Assembly (NCBI GenBank): GCA_903884105.1
Contig: CAISDJ010000016.1
Span: 124,001-188,000 of the forward strand
DNA: 64,000 bases
DNA from: an uncultured Pseudomonadota bacterium
GTDB taxonomy: Bacteria > Pseudomonadota > Gammaproteobacteria > Steroidobacterales > Steroidobacteraceae
Direction of reading: 5' to 3'
Position 1 is the stretch's first letter; every line of letters starts with the position of its first letter. Shown piece after piece: positions 15,429 to 23,990 of this stretch. The notes beneath the pieces were generated by a model that made no database searches, was not told where the DNA came from, and saw only the letters and a list, made by a program, of their open reading frames with translations. The position numbers were made by a program, and so were the translations under genes.

Positions 15429-15890
15429 ATGACAGTCGCAGCCCTTTGCCTCTCGCCCAAGAAATCTTCTTCAATGAGTGAGGTCGAAGAGATCGAGGTG
15501 GTCGCTGGATCGGGAATCGTAGGGGATCACAACTTCGGCGCCAAGCAGCGCTATCCCGGGCAGAACCTTACCCTCATCGAGGCGGAGGAGATCGAGGCCT
15601 TCAATGCCAGAGTCGGCAAGAAGCTGGGCGCGACCGATCCTCGGCGTAACGTCGTTACCCGGGGCGTGCGTCTGGGCGAACTCGTAGGCAAGACATTCGT
15701 TCTAGGGACGGCGACGCTTCTTGGAGTCGAGCTGTGCGAGCCCTGCGGGAAACTCGCTGGCTACCTGTCCGGACCAGATTTGAAGAAGAAGGACTTCATT
15801 CGTGAGTTCGCCCACCGCTGTGGGCTTCGTGCAGACGTAGTGGAGTCCGGTACCATTCGCGTTGGAGATCGGGTAGCGTTGCAGGGATAG
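15429..15890 (+). CDS. MOSC domain protein
   Basis: 153-aa MOSC (molybdenum cofactor sulfurase C-terminal) domain. Landmarks are EIEVVAGSGIVGDHNFG, QNLTLIEAEEIEAFN, DPRRNVVTRGVRLGELVG and CEPCGKLAGYL with the conserved Cys, ending GTIRVGDRVAL. MOSC domains handle sulfur or molybdenum-cofactor ligands. ATG 15429 (MTVAALCLSP) matches the family start; upstream in-frame ATGs fall inside the attC-like region. The gene adjoins the cassette scar but carries no attC of its own. Confidence 0.85.
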   Translation: MTVAALCLSPKKSSSMSEVEEIEVVAGSGIVGDHNFGAKQRYPGQNLTLIEAEEIEAFNARVGKKLGATDPRRNVVTRGVRLGELVGKTFVLGTATLLGVELCEPCGKLAGYLSGPDLKKKDFIREFAHRCGLRADVVESGTIRVGDRVALQG

Positions 15891-15959
15891 GGCTCCGCTA
15901 TCAGCAACGATGAACGAGCCTTGAGCGTCCGGTGCGACTGGAAGAATGAGGAGAATTTG

Positions 15960-17210
15960 ATGCCTGTGACAAAGACCCTGAAGCGAGGGGCCGCGATTGC
16001 CGGCTTGCTTGCTGCAATAGCGCCGATGTTGATGGTCTCGCCTGCCACCTTTGCGCAGCGAACAGTGCCCTTCAATGGCAGCAATCCTGTTGCTCCGCAA
16101 GGCATCTCCAACCGGCCTTTGGCGTCGGGGCCTTTCAACTACGCGACTGCCGAGGGCCAGGACATCCGCGTCGTGGTCGTGGCGAAGGGGCTCTCGTTTC
16201 CGTACGGCCTCGCGTTCCTGCCGGATGGAACGTTGCTGGTGACCGAACGGACAGGGGGGCTGCGGGCGATCCGCAACGGCAAGCTTGACCCGAAGCCAGT
16301 GACGGGCGGACCGGAATCGGTATGGGCGGTGGCGTCCGGCGAACCCGGAACGATCCACGGCTACATGAACATCGCGGTGCATCCGCAGTTCGCGCAGAAC
16401 AAGCTGCTGTACCTGAGCTACACCAAGCCGCTGCCGGACGGCAAGAACACCGCTGCGGTGGCGCGCGCCCGTTGGACCGGATCCGCCCTCGCGGATGTGA
16501 AGGACATCTTTGTCGCCAACTTGCGCGGTGCGTCCATGCCGATCGCGTTTGGCAGTGACGGCATGCTCTATATCGCGCCCAGTGGCGGTGACGCGCAGGC
16601 CCACGACAACTACGGCGGCAAAGTCTTGAGAATCCGCGACGATGGCAGTGTCCCGGCCGACAATCCGTTTGTGGGCCAAGCCGGCTACAAGCCGGAAATC
16701 TATACGCTCGGTCATCGCAACAGCTTAGGGCTGGCCGTGCACCCGGTGACCGGCGAAATGTGGCAGAGCGAAAACGGCCCGAACGGGGGTGACGAACTGA
16801 ACATCATCCGCGCCGGCAAGAACTACGGCTGGCCGATTGTCAGCTACGGTCGCGCATACCCCGGCCCGTGGCAGTCCAAGACGGGCTTGCCTTCCCACGA
16901 CGGCTACGAGGCACCAGTGGTGTTCTGGATGCCGGCGATTGCCGTCGCCGGGTTCGCGTTCTACACGGGGGACAAGCTGCCAAAGTGGAAGGGCGACATG
17001 TTTGTCGGTGGTTTGCGCACCGGCGAGATTCCGGGCACGGGACGTCTTGACCGCATCCTGTTCAACGAGAACATGCAGGAGTTGCGGCGCGAGACGCTGC
17101 TGGCTGATCTCGGTCGCCGGATTCGCGACGTGAAGCAGGGTCCCGATGGGCTGCTGTATGCCGTGTCGGAAGACGCCGCGGGTGCGGTCCTGCGCATCGA
17201 GCCGCGGTGA
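15960..17210 (+). CDS. PQQ-dependent sugar dehydrogenase (GSDH family), copy 2
   Basis: 416-aa exported beta-propeller with ATG 15960 behind GAGGAGA. The signal peptide ends SPATFAQ. GSDH motifs are FPYGLAFLPDGTLLVTERTG, HGYMNIAVHPQFAQNKLLYL, GHRNSLGLAVHPVTGEMW, NGPNGGDELN and GKNYGWPIVSYGRAYPG. It shares the family motif set with the protein at 9371-10546 but differs across the N-terminal third, so it is a paralogue and not a recent copy. Likely a periplasmic PQQ enzyme feeding electrons to the respiratory chain. Confidence 0.88.
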   Translation: MPVTKTLKRGAAIAGLLAAIAPMLMVSPATFAQRTVPFNGSNPVAPQGISNRPLASGPFNYATAEGQDIRVVVVAKGLSFPYGLAFLPDGTLLVTERTGGLRAIRNGKLDPKPVTGGPESVWAVASGEPGTIHGYMNIAVHPQFAQNKLLYLSYTKPLPDGKNTAAVARARWTGSALADVKDIFVANLRGASMPIAFGSDGMLYIAPSGGDAQAHDNYGGKVLRIRDDGSVPADNPFVGQAGYKPEIYTLGHRNSLGLAVHPVTGEMWQSENGPNGGDELNIIRAGKNYGWPIVSYGRAYPGPWQSKTGLPSHDGYEAPVVFWMPAIAVAGFAFYTGDKLPKWKGDMFVGGLRTGEIPGTGRLDRILFNENMQELRRETLLADLGRRIRDVKQGPDGLLYAVSEDAAGAVLRIEPR

Positions 17211-17295
17211 CGGTCGCTGCCAGAGCTCACTGACTTCCGCTTCTTCGCTTGCGGTTGAAGCGGGGCCCAGCTCGATCGTCTGAGGGCCAATCTTG

Positions 17296-18117
17296 ATGAA
17301 CGACGAGCAGGACCAGAGCGGCGCTTACCCGCCGCTTGAGATCGCGCGGAAGGTCGAGCGGCTCGGCGTTGCGAAGGCGCATGCGGACACGCTCACTTTC
17401 TTCGTTCTGGCGGTGCTGGCCGGCGCCTTCATTTCAATTGGGGCGCTGTTCTTTGTCGTAGTGGTGTCCGACTCCGCTCTGGGCTACGGCGTAACGCGCT
17501 TGCTGGGCGGCCTGGCCTTCAGCCTTGGACTGATCCTCGTCGTGGTCGCCGGTGCGGAGCTGTTCACTGGCAACAATCTCATCGCGATGGCGTGGGCCAG
17601 CCGACTGATCGGGGCTCGCGAGGTATTGAGAAGCTGGGTGCTGGCGTACGTTGGCAACGTCGTCGGGTCCCTGGGAACGGTTCTGCTGGTCGTGTGGAGT
17701 AACGTCGCGAGCTTGGGCGGTGGCGCGGTCGGCAAGACGGCGATCAGCATCGCTCATGCGAAGGCCGGGCTTTCCCTCACGGAGTCCTTCACTCGCGGCA
17801 TCCTGTGCAATGCGCTCGTCTGCCTCGCGGTGTGGCTCGCAATCGGGGCGCGCAGTGTCACCGACAAGATCCTGGCGATTGTCTTTCCCATTACCGCCTT
17901 CGTTGCCATCGGCTTCGAGCACTCGATCGCGAACTGGTTTCTGCTGCCTTTCGGGTGGGTGTTGGGCGGACAGGGAGACGTGTCGATCGACGGCGCGGTG
18001 CAGAATCTTCTGGCGGCGACGGCGGGAAACCTGGTCGGCGGGACACTGCTGGTCGCTGGAGTGTATTGGGTTGCCTACCTGCGTGGAGAGTCGATGCGGA
18101 AGCGTCCGGCTCCCTGA
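17296..18117 (+). CDS. Formate/nitrite transporter family channel (FocA/NirC-like)
   Basis: 273-aa polytopic membrane protein with about six hydrophobic segments in the FNT pattern. Motifs are LAGAFISIGALFFVVV, GLILVVVAGAELFTGNN (the conserved FTGN signature), GNVVGSLGTVLLV, GILCNALVCLAVWLA, FEHSIANWFLLPFG and GNLVGGTLLVAGVYW. The N-terminus (YPPLEIARKVERLGVAKA) is typical of YfdC/FocA-type members. Substrate (formate, nitrite or another small anion) cannot be assigned, as no partner enzyme gene is adjacent. An in-frame TTG one codon upstream is an alternative start. Confidence 0.88.
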   Translation: MNDEQDQSGAYPPLEIARKVERLGVAKAHADTLTFFVLAVLAGAFISIGALFFVVVVSDSALGYGVTRLLGGLAFSLGLILVVVAGAELFTGNNLIAMAWASRLIGAREVLRSWVLAYVGNVVGSLGTVLLVVWSNVASLGGGAVGKTAISIAHAKAGLSLTESFTRGILCNALVCLAVWLAIGARSVTDKILAIVFPITAFVAIGFEHSIANWFLLPFGWVLGGQGDVSIDGAVQNLLAATAGNLVGGTLLVAGVYWVAYLRGESMRKRPAP

Positions 18118-18151
18118 ATCGCAGTGCGATCAGATTGACGCCAGCCGTTCT

Positions 18152-18481
18152 GTGCTCAACTATCGTACCCAGCGGGATACCCACCCAGACTGGCGTTCAA
18201 CCCTGACTCGGCTGCCCGGATTCGCAGTGCAAGACCACCCCACCGACACCATTTACGTGGCGTTGCTCAACGTTGATCGAAGTCTGTGGATTCCCGTCCA
18301 GGCGAGTCGCCGGGCGGATGGCACGTACCAGATTCTCTCGAAGAACGACGACCCGGCGTCGGAGCAGTGGCAGTTTTCTTCCGGAAGTCTGGTGCGGTGT
18401 GCGGAACGGGAGCTCGGTGAGGGTGTCCGCCTCGTGGCGGTCGAGTCGGTGCGACCCGTGGCACTGAGTGTTGTGCGCTGA
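18152..18481 (+). CDS. Small hypothetical protein, GTG start uncertain
   Basis: About 109 aa in a frame that stays open across the end of the transporter gene. The segment after 18200 reads like real protein (FAVQDHPTDTIYVALLN, RSLWIPVQASRRADGTYQI, QWQFSSGSLVRCAERE), with mixed composition and a hydrophobic pattern. No ATG is available; GTG 18152 is a guess with no clear RBS. It lies just upstream of the first cupin gene. No family recognised. Confidence 0.4.
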   Translation: MLNYRTQRDTHPDWRSTLTRLPGFAVQDHPTDTIYVALLNVDRSLWIPVQASRRADGTYQILSKNDDPASEQWQFSSGSLVRCAERELGEGVRLVAVESVRPVALSVVR

Positions 18482-18512
18482 AGCCGTGGTTTAGAAGAGA
18501 AGGGACAAGAAG

Positions 18513-19181
18513 ATGCGAGCAATCTTGATCAGCGTGGCGCTCATGGTTTGCACATCTGTCAGCGCGCAGCAGCCCATCCTGGTGGACACTGAGTCTCACC
18601 ACAAGATCGTGTTCAGCGATCAGGCGCTCAGGGTTCTGGAGGTCCTGGTGCCGGAGGGGGAGGAAACTCTCGACCACACGCACCAGTACGACATCACCAC
18701 GGTCTGCATCGACTGCGCCGCAACCCGGACGCGCGTGCCGGGCCAGCCTTTTGGGGAGATTCGCCCACGCAAGGTGGGTGGCGCCCTGATTGCGGAGTAC
18801 AGCGGCAAGCCTGCGGCTCACGCAGTCAAGAATGTGGGAATGGGACTCTATAGATTGGTGGGCGTGGAGAACGTGCGCTTGTCCGGCTGGACGACTGCTG
18901 CACCCCTCGCCGAGCAGGTGGGCACCATACTCGGACAGGAATCACGCGCATTCCGTGTGTACGATGTCCAGATCGAGCCGGGAAAGGCACAGACCAAGCA
19001 CACGCACACTTCGCCCACGGTCGTCGTGCTGGATAAGGGCGATGTGACCCTTGGGGCCGGACAAGTCTCGAAGCACCTTGCAAAGCCGGGCGAATGGATC
19101 CTGGTGGCGGCGGGCAACAGCCATACGATCAGCCTGCTGGGGGCTGGAGCAGCCCACCTCGTCGAGATCGAGGTTCGCTGA
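18513..19181 (+). CDS. Secreted double-cupin-like protein, tandem copy 1
   Basis: 222 aa with a signal peptide ending SVSAQ. Two cupin-like modules are visible: EVLVPEGEETLDHTHQYDITT with a His pair near residue 50, and the second with KHTHTSPTVVVLDKGDVTL, AKPGEWILVAAGNSHTI and a final LVEIEVR. The histidines suit metal binding. A homologue with the same layout follows 87 bp downstream. Substrate unknown; family-level assignment only. Confidence 0.75.
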   Translation: MRAILISVALMVCTSVSAQQPILVDTESHHKIVFSDQALRVLEVLVPEGEETLDHTHQYDITTVCIDCAATRTRVPGQPFGEIRPRKVGGALIAEYSGKPAAHAVKNVGMGLYRLVGVENVRLSGWTTAAPLAEQVGTILGQESRAFRVYDVQIEPGKAQTKHTHTSPTVVVLDKGDVTLGAGQVSKHLAKPGEWILVAAGNSHTISLLGAGAAHLVEIEVR

Positions 19182-19268
19182 GTGCGTGGTGTCGGGCCTT
19201 GGTAATGGTGGGCGCGTTTCCGGACGCGCTACACTCGTGAAGCAGAGCCGGTCAGCGGGGGGAATAAG

Positions 19269-19943
19269 ATGCGTCCAGTCATGATCAGCATGGCACTGAT
19301 GCTCTTCGCGCCAGCCATTGCGCAGCAGACTATCCCTGTCTACCAGGAGCCGCACCACAAGTTCGTCTACTCGGGCCCGGCGTTCAAAGTGCTGGAAGTG
19401 GTGATACCCGAGGGCGACGAGACCTTCGATCATTCGCACCAGCTGGACGTTGCAACCGTCTGCATCGAATGCGCGGACTCGAAGATCCGGGAGCCAGGCA
19501 AGCCCTGGGGTGCCCGGCGTGTGCGTCTGGTGGGTGGCTTCAACGTTACAGAGTATGTCGGCAAACCTGGAGCGCACGCGATTCAGAATGTCGGTACAGG
19601 GAACTTCCGGTTGATCGCCGTGGAGAACCAGCACACGTCTGGTTGGTCGACGGCAAAGCCGCTCGATAGCCAGCCGGGGACAACGCTCGGTCAGGAGGCG
19701 CGATCGTTCCGCATCTATGACGTCCGGCTTGAACCCGACACGGCGCCTGCACGACACGTCCATACGGTACCCGCAGTGATTGTCCTGGATGCGGGTGATG
19801 TGATGGCGGGCGGCGGTACTTCGCAGGCTTCCAGGCGCCTCGCGAAGCCGGGCGAATGGATCGTCGTCCCTGCCGGCACAGCGCATACACTGAGTGCACA
19901 AGGCAGCAAGGCTGCCCATCTCGTCGAGTTCGAAGTCCGCTGA
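19269..19943 (+). CDS. Secreted double-cupin-like protein, tandem copy 2
   Basis: 224-aa paralogue of the preceding gene. It keeps the signal peptide (ending APAIAQQ), PEGDETFDHSHQLDVATVCI, GQEARSFRIYDVRLEP, RHVHTVPAVIVLDAGDVM and AKPGEWIVVPAGTAHTL. Clear similarity over the full length with moderate divergence indicates an old tandem duplication. The gap between the copies carries a GC-rich hairpin (GCGCGT/ACGCGC, 19212-19229) without T-run. Confidence 0.75.
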   Translation: MRPVMISMALMLFAPAIAQQTIPVYQEPHHKFVYSGPAFKVLEVVIPEGDETFDHSHQLDVATVCIECADSKIREPGKPWGARRVRLVGGFNVTEYVGKPGAHAIQNVGTGNFRLIAVENQHTSGWSTAKPLDSQPGTTLGQEARSFRIYDVRLEPDTAPARHVHTVPAVIVLDAGDVMAGGGTSQASRRLAKPGEWIVVPAGTAHTLSAQGSKAAHLVEFEVR

Positions 19944-19993
19944 GATTAAGGAGTACTTCTCCTGCCGACAGGCATCGAGGCAAAGGATCGGAC

Positions 19994-20611
19994 ATGATCA
20001 GCACCCCCCGTCAAACCGCCTTTGGCGCGATGGCCTTTCTGTCAATGGGCGTGGCCGGGTATGCGGCATTCGTTTACGGCCTATTGCCGCTCGGCAGCCT
20101 GGTCCACCCAGACATGCAGGCGGCATACAACAGCCACAAGGTGGGTATCTACGCCCATGTCTTTGGCGCGATGTTCGCCTTGCTGCTGGGGTCGTGGCAG
20201 TTCTCCGCCCGCATCCGTGCGTCGCGTCCGGTCCTGCATCGCTGGATGGGGCGGCTCTATCTCGGTCTGGGCGTGCTGGTCGGCGGGATCGCCGGCCTCT
20301 ACATGGCGGTCCATGCATTCGGCGGCATCATTGCCCGCACTGGTTTCGGAGTGCTAGCAGTGCTGTGGCTTTTTACCGGTCTGCGCGCCTACAGTGCCAT
20401 TCGCTCGGGTGACGTGGCCTCCCACCGTCGCTGGGTGGTGCGCAACTTTGCGCTGACGTTCGCAGCAGTGACGCTACGTATCTGGCTACCGGGCGCCATG
20501 GCTTCTGGCATTGCATTCGAATTGGCGTATCCCATGATTGCCTGGGCCTGCTGGGTGCCGAACCTGTTGATAGCGGAACTGGTGTTTAATCGGCCCCGTT
20601 CTGCCGCGTGA
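19994..20611 (+). CDS. DUF2306 family membrane protein
   Basis: 205-aa polytopic membrane protein with about six hydrophobic segments. DUF2306-type markers are AHVFGAMFALLLGSWQFS, RPVLHRWMGRLYLGLG and SHRRWVVRNFALTFAAVTLR, where His and Arg residues sit at membrane borders. ATG 19994 lies behind AAGGATCGGAC; the longer open frame upstream overlaps the cupin gene. Function unknown; the conserved His residues suggest a cytochrome-like or redox membrane protein, an inference only. Confidence 0.82.
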   Translation: MISTPRQTAFGAMAFLSMGVAGYAAFVYGLLPLGSLVHPDMQAAYNSHKVGIYAHVFGAMFALLLGSWQFSARIRASRPVLHRWMGRLYLGLGVLVGGIAGLYMAVHAFGGIIARTGFGVLAVLWLFTGLRAYSAIRSGDVASHRRWVVRNFALTFAAVTLRIWLPGAMASGIAFELAYPMIAWACWVPNLLIAELVFNRPRSAA

Positions 20612-20684
20612 TTTCGCCGGCGCACTTCAGTATTTTGCCCGCCACACTTGCAGCCTCATCCGCATTTATCCCGGTAGCAAACCA

Positions 20685-21401
20685 ATGACACCTCGCACAT
20701 CTATTTTCTTGATGGCCCTGACTGCGTCGATGCTTTTCGTCGGCTCCGCATTCGCGCAGGCTCCTGCTCCTGCCGCCGCGCCGGAGAACGTGAGTCCACT
20801 CAATGTCGCGACCTATGTCGATGTGCAGCCGGCTTCTGTCGACAAGGGTGCTGCGGTGCTCAAGGCCCACCGCGACGTGACTCGAAAGGAGGCGGGCAAC
20901 CTGCGCGCTCTGGTCGTACGCAGCCTGTTCCGCCCCGGCCAGTTTGTCATGCTGACGACATGGGCCGACCAGAAGGCGTGGGACGCACACCTGGCAGCGC
21001 CCGGAACGGTCGACGCGCGAGCCAAGCTCACTGCGATGCGAAGTGCGCCGATGGATGATCGGCTGAACCGGGCGTTGTCGGTTGGACCGCTCGATGACCC
21101 CGGAGTGAGCGGCGCTGTCTATGCTGTGACCCATGTCGATGTCGTCCCGCAAGGACGGGATGACGCAGTCGCTGTCTTGAAGGTGCTGGCGGGTGCCAAT
21201 CGACAGGCCAGCGGCAACCTGCGATACGAGGTGGTGCAGCAGGCCAACCGTGCCAATCACTTTACGGTCTTCGAGATCTGGCGCTCGCGGGCCGCCTTCG
21301 ATGCCAATATTGCGGCGGCGGCACAGCGAGAGTTCCGGGACAAACTGGGAGCGATGACGGGCGCGTTGTACGATGAGCGCCTGTATGAGTTGCTGAAGTG
21401 A
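20685..21401 (+). CDS. Secreted protein with two ABM-like (monooxygenase fold) domains
   Basis: 238 aa; the signal peptide ends GSAFAQA. Two repeats of the antibiotic-biosynthesis-monooxygenase ferredoxin-like fold follow. Repeat 1 spans about residues 40-120 (NVATYVDVQPASVDKGAAVL, MLTTWADQKAWDAHLAA). Repeat 2 spans about 145-235 (YAVTHVDVVPQGRDDAVAVL, FTVFEIWRSRAAFDANIAA). This fold is typical of small quinone- or heme-acting enzymes. Export of a double-ABM protein is somewhat unusual. Function unknown. Confidence 0.75.
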   Translation: MTPRTSIFLMALTASMLFVGSAFAQAPAPAAAPENVSPLNVATYVDVQPASVDKGAAVLKAHRDVTRKEAGNLRALVVRSLFRPGQFVMLTTWADQKAWDAHLAAPGTVDARAKLTAMRSAPMDDRLNRALSVGPLDDPGVSGAVYAVTHVDVVPQGRDDAVAVLKVLAGANRQASGNLRYEVVQQANRANHFTVFEIWRSRAAFDANIAAAAQREFRDKLGAMTGALYDERLYELLK

Positions 21402-21483
21402 CACAGGCTTTGGTGGTGCGGTGAAGCAGTGGCGATGCCGTGGCAGGGTCCGCGCGTAGAACAAGAATAGAGGGGAACCCGAA

Positions 21484-22221
21484 ATGAACGCATCCAGCCC
21501 GGACGTGCGTCCCGAGCGCCGTATTTTCTTTGCCGTGATGTCGGGGGTGTTGTTGCTGCTGGTCTTGATTGGATTCGGACGCTCACTGTATCTGCGTCCG
21601 TTTCTGGACCTGCCGCAGATGCCGGCGGCCGTCTGGGTCCACGGCCTCATTCTGACGGCCTGGTATCTCGGCGCCTTCATGCAGGCCACGCTCGTCTCCA
21701 CCGGACGCGTTGATCTGCACCGCCGGCTCGGCTGGTTCGTTGCGGGGATCGGTGCCGCAGTGATCGTGATCGGTACGACCGTTACGCTGGCGTTTGTCGG
21801 TCGGCGTGCGGCGCTCGGCACGGATATCGAGGCCCGCATCAAGTTCTTCTCTGACATCGTGTGGGGAGACATTGCGGCGATCGTGGCTTTCATTGTCTTC
21901 TTTGGCCTCGCGCTTGCGTGGCGCAAGCGGCCGGACCAGCACAAGCGGCTGATCATTCTGGGTTCGCTCGCGCTGCTTGAGCCCGCGTTGTTTCGCATCT
22001 GGGGCTGGAAGCTATTCGCCGGTGTCGATCGGAACTGGGCGTCACTCGTCGTGCTGTTCGTGGCGGTGGTCGCGCTCGTCCTCCACGACCTCTCCTCGAG
22101 GAGGAAGGTCCTTGCGGTGACTCTGCTCGGCGGCGTTCTGCTGATCGGATCGCGGATGGTGGCGTTGTTCTCGATCTCGCACTCCGAAGCGGGGCTGTCC
22201 TTCATCAGGGCGCTGATGTAG
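21484..22221 (+). CDS. Polytopic membrane protein of unknown function
   Basis: 245 aa with about seven hydrophobic segments. Visible features are VWVHGLILTAWYLGAFMQ, DLHRRLGWFVAGIGA and KRPDQHKRLIILGSLALLEP, where His/Arg motifs resemble those in DUF2306-like and related heme-less cytochrome families. It starts at ATG 21484 behind AGGGGAACCC. It runs in the same direction as the ABM protein, 82 bp downstream. No confident family. Confidence 0.7.
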   Translation: MNASSPDVRPERRIFFAVMSGVLLLLVLIGFGRSLYLRPFLDLPQMPAAVWVHGLILTAWYLGAFMQATLVSTGRVDLHRRLGWFVAGIGAAVIVIGTTVTLAFVGRRAALGTDIEARIKFFSDIVWGDIAAIVAFIVFFGLALAWRKRPDQHKRLIILGSLALLEPALFRIWGWKLFAGVDRNWASLVVLFVAVVALVLHDLSSRRKVLAVTLLGGVLLIGSRMVALFSISHSEAGLSFIRALM

Positions 22222-22259
22222 CGCTCGCCCCGATGCGCCGATGCCTTCCACCCTCGCCA

Positions 22260-22497
22260 CCATCTGGCTCCTGCGCTTCCCGCGCATGCGGGGGCGGGGC
22301 TATTCATCGCCGTAGTGGCACTGGTGGTCGCCAACGCCCTGTGGTGGCATTTGCTGCTCGCATGCCTTTTTTCCCGCAAGTCGGTGCAGGTAGGGTACGC
22401 CGCGAAGCGGACCTTCTTTAGCCGGCTCGCCGAGGCGATAGTGGGCTGCCTCGGGCTCGCGTTGCTCATTTCCTCGTTCCGGTCGGCCCGACCCTAA
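22260..22497 (+). pseudogene. C-terminal remnant of a LysE-type efflux protein
   Basis: The frame ending at TAA 22495-22497 reads GLFIAVVALVVANALWWHLL, then ACLFSRKSVQ, an intervening linker and AEAIVGCLGLALLISSF. This matches the last two membrane helices and linker of LysE/RhtB amino-acid exporters. Nothing of the first two thirds is present upstream, where the previous gene ends at 22221, so this is a truncated leftover. Confidence 0.5.
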
Positions 22498-22639
22498 ATC
22501 CAGTCGTTCTCCTGGTGCCGGCAATTTCGTTACACTCGGAGTCGTTAGATCTCCATCGGGCTGGCTCCGCGTTCCGAAGCGACCCGCCCTGGCAAGCGCG
22601 AGTCTTCGATCTGCCTCCATTCGACACACAAGCCGGAAC

Positions 22640-23473
22640 ATGACTCAGGGCACAGGCACTTACTACGATCGTCTTTCGCGCTGGACTGCAGTGGCCCGGC
22701 TCCTCGGCTATGGCGGGGGACGCGATACGCTGACGGTGCATCGGTCGCTCGCAGATCCCACTATCGGTGGCAAGCCAACGCCGACGCGTTTGCATGACTT
22801 GCTGGTCGAATCGTTGCCGCCGCTTCAGTCACCGCGCGTGCTGGATGCCGGGTGTGGCCTCGGCGGGACGTTGCTGCATCTGGCGTCGAGCCTGGGTGGC
22901 ACGTTCACCGGGCTTACGTTGAGCGAGCAGCAGGCGCGGATCGCGCGTGGAGCCGCATCGCGTGCCGGGCTGCAGGACCGGATCGATATCCAGGTTCGCA
23001 GTTACGATGCCCCGCCTGACCAGCACTTCGACCTGATCGTCGCGATCGAGTCGCTGGCGCATTCGCCCGACCCTGCGACCAGTGTTCGCGTGCTGGCATC
23101 GAGACTCGCTCCTGGCGGCATCATGGCCATTGTCGATGACAAGCCCGAGCCGGAAGCCCGCGGGTCAAGGGACCTCGAGCTCTTCAAGTCAGGCTGGCGC
23201 CTGCCGGTGTTGTGGGGCTCACGCCATTATCACGAGGCGCTTCAGGAACAGGGACTCACGCCCATTGCGAATCACGACCTCACGCCGCACTTGCGCCCGC
23301 GTTCTCTGGGACAGATCCGCAGGCTCGAATTGCTGAACCGGCTGGTCCATCGCATCGTGCCGTTCGAGGGCCTTCGGGCCATGCTGGATTCCTATCACGG
23401 AGGCCTCGCCCTGGAGCGGCTCTACCGGCAGGCACTGATGAAGTATCGCCTGCTGATTGCGCAAAGGCCCTAG
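22640..23473 (+). CDS. Class I SAM-dependent methyltransferase
   Basis: 277-aa cytosolic Rossmann methyltransferase. The SAM motif I is VLDAGCGLGGTLLHLAS (residues about 66-82), followed by GLTLSEQQARIARGAA, DLIVAIESLAHSPDP and LAPGGIMAIVDDKPEP. The layout resembles sarcosine/dimethylglycine- and UbiE-type small-molecule methyltransferases. The N-terminal YYDRLSRWTAVARLLGYGGG is typical of that group. Substrate unknown; it stands alone between a remnant and the K+ channel gene. Confidence 0.85.
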   Translation: MTQGTGTYYDRLSRWTAVARLLGYGGGRDTLTVHRSLADPTIGGKPTPTRLHDLLVESLPPLQSPRVLDAGCGLGGTLLHLASSLGGTFTGLTLSEQQARIARGAASRAGLQDRIDIQVRSYDAPPDQHFDLIVAIESLAHSPDPATSVRVLASRLAPGGIMAIVDDKPEPEARGSRDLELFKSGWRLPVLWGSRHYHEALQEQGLTPIANHDLTPHLRPRSLGQIRRLELLNRLVHRIVPFEGLRAMLDSYHGGLALERLYRQALMKYRLLIAQRP

Positions 23474-23505
23474 CCGCAACGGACGGTTGCCTTACACTTG
23501 GGCAC

Positions 23506-23952
23506 ATGAATTACATCTGGCTCCCCAGTCTTCTGGTTGTCGTTGTCACCGCCCTGACCGTGGCGGTTGTCGTGTTGACGCACTATGAAGGGCTGGTCTG
23601 GTTGTCGGGTCGGCTGGCCAAGCCGTCGGTGACGGGGCGACGCAAGGTGCTCTACGGCGTGTACATTATGCTGTGCCTGCATGTCCTCGAGATCTGGATG
23701 TTTGGACTTGCGATGTGGCTGTTGCTCGCCGTTGCCGGGACGGGCTATATCCTCGGGCTCGACAACGCAAGCTTCCTGGATGCGGTATACCTGTCGGCTG
23801 CCACGTTCACGACGGTAGGCTTCGGCGACATTTCGCCGGGCGGTGCCATCCGCTTTCTGGCGGGCACGGAGGCGTTGACAGGCTTCGGATTGATCACGTG
23901 GTCTGCGTCATTCACCTACATCGAGATGGAGCAGTACTGGCGCCGGCGTTGA
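23506..23952 (+). CDS. Two-TM-type potassium channel family protein
   Basis: 148 aa with about four hydrophobic segments. The pore signature AATFTTVGFGDISPGG contains the K+ selectivity filter TVGFGD, preceded by a pore helix and followed by a last membrane helix (GFGLITWSASFTY). There is no cytosolic RCK or cNMP domain. ATG 23506 gives the natural N-terminus MNYIWLPSLL; the longer open frame overlaps the methyltransferase gene. The next gene starts 38 bp later. Confidence 0.88.
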   Translation: MNYIWLPSLLVVVVTALTVAVVVLTHYEGLVWLSGRLAKPSVTGRRKVLYGVYIMLCLHVLEIWMFGLAMWLLLAVAGTGYILGLDNASFLDAVYLSAATFTTVGFGDISPGGAIRFLAGTEALTGFGLITWSASFTYIEMEQYWRRR

Positions 23953-23990
23953 GGCCGGTTGCCGCGCTCTGTCAACGTCAAGGATCCCAG

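Noticed and set aside
20586-22469. Minus-strand open frame of about 627 codons antisense to several plus genes
   Set aside because: Runs across gene boundaries of three recognised plus-strand genes, has no domain and Ser/Arg-rich shadow composition.
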